A DNA stretch of 64,000 nt from Rhodovibrionaceae bacterium (GTDB lineage: Bacteria > Pseudomonadota > Alphaproteobacteria > Kiloniellales > DSM-21159). Of this stretch, positions 60,147 to 64,000 are shown one piece after another (the stretch's first letter is position 1; each line of letters begins with the position of its first letter). The translations under genes were made by a program, and so were the position numbers. The DNA lies in NCBI GenBank assembly GCA_028279885.1, contig JANQMX010000066.1, forward strand, positions 1-64,000, written 5' to 3'. The notes beneath the pieces are model-generated. The model was not told the origin of the DNA. It searched no databases and saw nothing but the letters and a program-made list of their open reading frames with translations.

Positions 60147-61694
60147 CTAGCGGTTGAGATAGGCCGGTAGTGCCGTCACCAGCTGCGGCTGGGCGATGAG
60201 CAGCCCGAGCACCAAGAGCTGCAGCACGACGAAAGGCACGGCCCCCAGATAGATGTCCCAGGTCGCCACCGAGGGCGGCGCGACCTTACGCAGATAGAAG
60301 AGTGCGAAGCCGAAGGGCGGGGTCAGGTAAGAGGTCTGCAGGTTGACCGCCACCAGCACGCCGAACCAGAGCGGGTCCACCGTCTTCAGGAGAGAGAGGG
60401 CGAGGATGGGGATGACCAGGGTGATAATCTCGACCACGTCGAGAAAGAAGCCGAGCAGAAAGATAACGCCCATCACGAAGGCCACGGCACCAAGCTCGCC
60501 ACCGGGCAAGGTCTCCAGGAAGTCCTGCACGATCACGTCGCCCTCAAATCCGCGGAAGACCAGCGCGAAGCAGGTAGCGCCGATCAGGATGGCGTAGACC
60601 ATGACGGTGATATCGAGGGTTTGTCGCAACGCACCGACGAGAACCTCCGTGCGCTGCAGGGTCACCAGTGCGACACCCAGACCGATGGCGAACAGCACGA
60701 CACCGGCGAGCGACAACGCGCCGGCAATCGGCCCTAGGCCCGCCGCGCCGTCACGCATGGCCAGAGAGAGCAGCAAAGCACCGACCCCGCCGGCCAACCC
60801 GGCCGCAATCAGGCCCCGCCCCTTGTCGCCGAGACGGATTCCGGCGAGCAGACTGGCCCCGCAAGCCCCGAGCCCGGCGGCCTCGGTCGGCGTTGCGATG
60901 CCGCCCAGGATGGAGCCGAGCACGGCAACAAGCAGAAACCAGGGTGCAACCAGCGCAGTGAGCAGCTGCGTCGCGTTGCGATTGGTCCGCACCTCTGTGA
61001 CGTCGTCCGCGGGCCGATCGGTCTTGTTGCGCCAGGCTACGAACGAGGCATAAGCCGCGTAGGCCGCCATCAGCAGAAGCCCCGGCAGTAGCGCACCGGC
61101 AAAGAGATCGGCGATGGTGACCGGTCGCGCCGTCCAGTTGCCGACGGCCCGCTGTGCTTCGCCGTAGACAGCGCCTAGCTGATCGCCGAGCAAAACCAGA
61201 ACGATGGAGGGCGGGATGATCTGCCCGAGCGAGCCGGAGGCGCAGATCACGCCGGAAGAAAGCCGGGGCGAATAGCCGCGCGCCAACAGGGTTGGAAAGG
61301 CGATCAGGCCCATGGTCACCACCGTGGCACCGACGATGCCGGTGGAGGCCGCGAGCAGACCGCCGACAAGACAGAGTGAGACCGCAAGGCCGCCCGGCAC
61401 CCTGCGGAAGAGATCGCCCATGGCAACGATCAGATCGGCGGCGACCTTGGAGCGATCGAGGATGGTGCCCATCAGCACGAAGAGGGGGATGGCGATCAGC
61501 AGCTCGTTGGTCAGGATGCCGTAGAGGCGGGAGGGCAAGGCTGACAGCAGACCGAGATCGAAGAACCCGGCGAAACCGGTCAGGCAGGCGAACAGCAGAG
61601 GCACGCCGGTGAGCACCAAGGCCACGGGATAGCCGCTCAGCAACAGCGCGAAGGTCAATGCCAGCAAGGTCAGCGGCAGGAGTTCCAACGGCAT
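60147..61694 (-). CDS. dctM: TRAP transporter large permease, DctM type
   Basis: This 515-aa protein has twelve or more hydrophobic segments and DctM motifs (LLIAIPLFVLMGTILDRSKV; LSSGVICASGSLGQIIPPSI; LGFFLDVVEIITLVIPI). It is the ion-driven membrane part of a TRAP importer. A central insertion with further helices makes it longer than the usual 430 aa, as in the DctM of the larger subfamily. Its start overlaps the dctQ stop by one base. Confidence 0.95.
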   Translation of the reverse strand: MPLELLPLTLLALTFALLLSGYPVALVLTGVPLLFACLTGFAGFFDLGLLSALPSRLYGILTNELLIAIPLFVLMGTILDRSKVAADLIVAMGDLFRRVPGGLAVSLCLVGGLLAASTGIVGATVVTMGLIAFPTLLARGYSPRLSSGVICASGSLGQIIPPSIVLVLLGDQLGAVYGEAQRAVGNWTARPVTIADLFAGALLPGLLLMAAYAAYASFVAWRNKTDRPADDVTEVRTNRNATQLLTALVAPWFLLVAVLGSILGGIATPTEAAGLGACGASLLAGIRLGDKGRGLIAAGLAGGVGALLLSLAMRDGAAGLGPIAGALSLAGVVLFAIGLGVALVTLQRTEVLVGALRQTLDITVMVYAILIGATCFALVFRGFEGDVIVQDFLETLPGGELGAVAFVMGVIFLLGFFLDVVEIITLVIPILALSLLKTVDPLWFGVLVAVNLQTSYLTPPFGFALFYLRKVAPPSVATWDIYLGAVPFVVLQLLVLGLLIAQPQLVTALPAYLNR

Positions 61695-62272
61695 CAGGGC
61701 GCTTCTCCGCGGGCTTTCTGAACGCCGCCCTTTTCGTCATCCTCCCGAGCCAGCGTCCGCGCCCCGAGCAGCACGGCAAAGGCCTGCAACAGCAGAAGCA
61801 CACCGATGACGAGCGGCAGCGACTTGATGATGAAGAAGCCCGGCAGGCCGCCGACGTTGCGCGAGCCTTCCAGGGTCTGCCAGGCGCTGATGGCGTAGGG
61901 CAGCGAGACCCAGATCAGCCAAGCCGCCGCCGGCAGCAGCAAAAGCGCCGTGCACCAGCGGTCCGTGCGGCTGCGCGCCAAAGGCGACTGGCGCTCGCGC
62001 AGTACGTCGATGCGGGTATGGCCATCGACCGCCCAGGTGCTGGCGATGGCCGCCGCGATCATGATGGCGTTGGCGAAGACGATGAGCTCGGTCAGCCAGA
62101 TGGAGCCGATCGAGAAGACCGAGCGCAAGACCACCAGCGCGACCTGCAACAGCATCATGGCCAAAGCCAGCCAGGCCACCCAATTCCCCAGCCGGCGATT
62201 GGCCGCGGCGATCAAAGCTCCGGCCCGCAAGACAGCCTCCCCAATCATCGAGACGAGCCCACCGCCGGTCAC
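61694..62272 (-). CDS. dctQ: TRAP transporter small permease, DctQ type
   Basis: This 192-aa protein has four membrane helices (LGNWVAWLALAMMLLQVALV; LTELIVFANAIMIAAAI; LLLLPAAAWLIWVSLPYAI; LVIGVLLLLQAFAVLL) and the WAVDGHTRIDVL loop typical of DctQ. It works with DctM. The start may be the ATG at 62248. Confidence 0.9.
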   Translation of the reverse strand: MTGGGLVSMIGEAVLRAGALIAAANRRLGNWVAWLALAMMLLQVALVVLRSVFSIGSIWLTELIVFANAIMIAAAIASTWAVDGHTRIDVLRERQSPLARSRTDRWCTALLLLPAAAWLIWVSLPYAISAWQTLEGSRNVGGLPGFFIIKSLPLVIGVLLLLQAFAVLLGARTLAREDDEKGGVQKARGEAP

Positions 62273-62309
62273 CGGCGGCAGGCCCGTAACAACCCGACCG
62301 AGCCCCGCC

Positions 62310-63428
62310 TCAGCCCTCGAACACCAGCGAGCGGGCGCGGGCGAAAGGCTGGTCCGAGCTTTCCGTCACCCGACGCGCCTCGGCGTGGAAGGCCATGTAG
62401 CTGTCGTAGACTTTCTGGGTGAAGGCATCCTCGGCGGCGGCTTCGGCCACCACCTCTTGCGCCGTCTTGCCGAGCGCCAGCAGAACATCATCGCTGTAGG
62501 GCCGCAGCTGGACACCGTCCCGGGTGACCAGGCTTTCCAGCGCGGCGCCGTTGTTGAAGTGGAACTCAGCCTGCATCTCGTCGTTCTCCGCCTGGCAGGC
62601 GGAGACGATGATCGCCCGCTCCGAGGCGCTGAGGTCGTTCCAGAGGTCGAGATTGACGCCGGCCGAGACGTTCGAGGAAGGCTCGTGCCAGCCGGGGTAG
62701 TAGTAGTACTTGGCAACCTGCTGGAAGCCCTTGGCCATATCGTTCCAAGGGCCGACCCATTCGGTGGCGTCGATGGTGCCGGACTGCAGCGCCTGGAAGA
62801 CTTCGGTGCCGGGAATGGAGACGGCAGTGGCTCCAACCCGCTCGATCACCGCGCCGCCGAAACCGCCCATGCGCATCTTGACGCCCTGGAAGTCGGCCAA
62901 CGAGTCGATCTCCTTGCGGAACCAACCGCCCATCTGAACACCCGGGTTGCCGACCAGGAAGGACTTGACGTTGTAGCGCGCCGCCAGCTCATCCCACAGC
63001 ACCTGGCCGCCGCCGTAGTAGACCCAGGATTTCATCTCGGTCGGCGTCAGGCCGAAGGGCGTGGTGGTGAAGAAGTTGAAAGCCTTGGACTTGCCCTGCC
63101 ACCAGAATTCGACGCCGTGATAGAGATCGGCGGTGCCGGAGGACACGGCATCGAAGACCTCGAAGGGCGGCACCAGCTCTCCGGCCGCGAAGACCTTCAC
63201 GCTCATTCTGCCGTCGCTCATCTCGGTGATGCGCTTGGCCAGGCGCTCCGCGGCTGTGCCGAAACCGGGGAAGTTCTTGACCCAGGCGCTGGCCATCTTC
63301 AGCTCGCGCCGCTGCTCGGCGATGACCGGGGTCGGAAAGGCCGCCGCGGCGGTGCCGGCGGCAAGCGCGCCCATGCCGGCACTGCGCAGGAAGTGCTTAC
63401 GGGAAATGTTCGACGTCATGGTGCTCAT
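62310..63428 (-). CDS. TRAP transporter substrate-binding protein, DctP/TakP type
   Basis: This 372-aa protein has a Tat-like signal region (ISRKHFLRSAGMGALAAGTA) and TakP-type motifs (MASAWVKNFPGFGTAAERLA; YHGVEFWWQGKSKAFNFFTT; GPWNDMAKGFQQVAKYYYYP). Relatives bind 2-oxo acids or other small carboxylates in the periplasm. It is followed by dctQ and dctM. Confidence 0.95.
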   Translation of the reverse strand: MSTMTSNISRKHFLRSAGMGALAAGTAAAAFPTPVIAEQRRELKMASAWVKNFPGFGTAAERLAKRITEMSDGRMSVKVFAAGELVPPFEVFDAVSSGTADLYHGVEFWWQGKSKAFNFFTTTPFGLTPTEMKSWVYYGGGQVLWDELAARYNVKSFLVGNPGVQMGGWFRKEIDSLADFQGVKMRMGGFGGAVIERVGATAVSIPGTEVFQALQSGTIDATEWVGPWNDMAKGFQQVAKYYYYPGWHEPSSNVSAGVNLDLWNDLSASERAIIVSACQAENDEMQAEFHFNNGAALESLVTRDGVQLRPYSDDVLLALGKTAQEVVAEAAAEDAFTQKVYDSYMAFHAEARRVTESSDQPFARARSLVFEG

Positions 63429-63432
63429 CCTT

Positions 63433-64000
63433 TCAGGTTGCGTTCTGAATCTTTGAGGCGCGCGGTTGGGCCGCTTGGGCTATCGGCTGCAGCGCTCGCC
63501 CTTCCATGCCGTCGGCAGGCAGGCCGAGGTGCCGGAGAACCGTCGGGGCGATGTCGACCAGGGAGGTTTCGCTGCGCAGCGCTCTATCGGGGGCGAAGTC
63601 GCTGCCCATGGCGATAAGGAAGGGGCTGCTTTCGAAGGCGCCGGTGCCGCCGTGCTGACCGAGGCCCGGAGGTTGCTCTGCCTCATCGAAACGCACGGCG
63701 GCATCCGAAAGACCGGCTATGCCGTGGCAGTTGGGTTCATCCGACTTGGCCATCGAGAAGGCCAGGCGGAGGCCGTCCTCTTCCGCGAGGCCGACCTCGG
63801 ATAACGCCTCCCCGGCCCAGAGCGCGCCACACCAGTCCTGCCCAGCGAGCCAATCGGCCAGCGAGTCGACGCGCTCTTCGGGCAGCGTCTCGGCGGCATA
63901 GACCAGCGCGCTGGTACCCTGGGGTGCGACCACCAGATGGGCCGGGTCCAGCCCGTCTTTGAAACCGGCCTCAGTCATCAGGCGTTCGACGGGAATGACT
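63433..64000 (-). CDS. Alkaline-phosphatase-superfamily hydrolase, C-terminal part
   Basis: The frame runs off the right edge, so the N-terminal part is missing. The visible 189 residues have the end of a type I phosphodiesterase/nucleotide pyrophosphatase-like enzyme: GQHGGTGAFESSPFLIAMG (metal-binding His region) and SLVDIAPTVLRHLGLPADGM. It ends 5 bases before the dctP start, so it belongs to the TRAP operon. The frame is open past the ATG at 63978, which is internal. Confidence 0.8.
   Translation of the reverse strand, partial: VIPVERLMTEAGFKDGLDPAHLVVAPQGTSALVYAAETLPEERVDSLADWLAGQDWCGALWAGEALSEVGLAEEDGLRLAFSMAKSDEPNCHGIAGLSDAAVRFDEAEQPPGLGQHGGTGAFESSPFLIAMGSDFAPDRALRSETSLVDIAPTVLRHLGLPADGMEGRALQPIAQAAQPRASKIQNAT

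Noticed and set aside
1-64000. CRISPR array
   Set aside because: No regularly spaced direct repeats with unique spacers were seen; the hairpins at 47849-48000 differ from each other in sequence.

Overview
The window reads as alphaproteobacterial DNA (high GC, rhizobial/sphingomonad-type conjugation genes, TRAP and peptide-type transporters). Most of it is an integrated conjugative element (ICE). A 21-bp direct repeat identical to the 3' end of an initiator tRNA occurs at 1160-1180 and again at 52758-52778, where it is the 3' end of an oddly expanded tRNA-fMet-like gene. A large serine recombinase (50945-52855) sits beside the right copy. Two further tRNA-end fragments (5123-5153 and 5250-5262) suggest that the present element grew by tandem accretion, with a small older element (about 1181-5122) at the left.

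Left flank (1-1160): a truncated class I/II aminotransferase cut by a decayed IS630 transposase. Left mini-element (1181-5122): a 226-aa protein translationally coupled to a 39-aa secreted peptide, three other small proteins (two with signal peptides), and a ParDE toxin-antitoxin pair.

Defence island (5504-21044): HEPN and PD-(D/E)XK-like proteins, an AbiV-like protein, a PIN-like protein, a large NERD-STAND NTPase with a small partner, an orphan AbiEi, a RES/Xre NAD-degrading toxin pair, a TIGR02391 HEPN-like protein, and a four-gene operon. The operon encodes an OGG-type glycosylase, a 112-aa protein with a Gly-rich N terminus, a PfkB/nucleoside-deoxyribosyltransferase fusion and a QueC-like protein; a divergent XRE gene faces it. 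I recognise the parts of this operon but not the assembled system.

Transfer module (21094-47633, nearly all on the minus strand): DUF736, DUF2274, trbIGFLJEDCB, copG, traG, then a plus-strand insertion (a secreted protein and a Gabija-like GajA/GajB pair), then the DUF3363 relaxase, TraF peptidase, DUF2840, an excisionase-like HTH, a frameshifted DUF2285 regulator, a second DUF736, ParB and ArdC. Upstream of ardC lies a GC-rich chain of five hairpins ending in a terminator (47849-48000). Right cargo (48123-50582): a YcaC-type hydrolase lacking its catalytic cysteine, an epimerase and a divergent XRE regulator.

Right flank (53543-64000, minus strand): a catabolic/transport cluster with an amidase, an oligopeptide-type ABC transporter (fused ATPase, two permeases, Tat-exported binding protein), a TRAP transporter (DctM, DctQ, DctP) and the end of an alkaline-phosphatase-superfamily enzyme that runs off the window.
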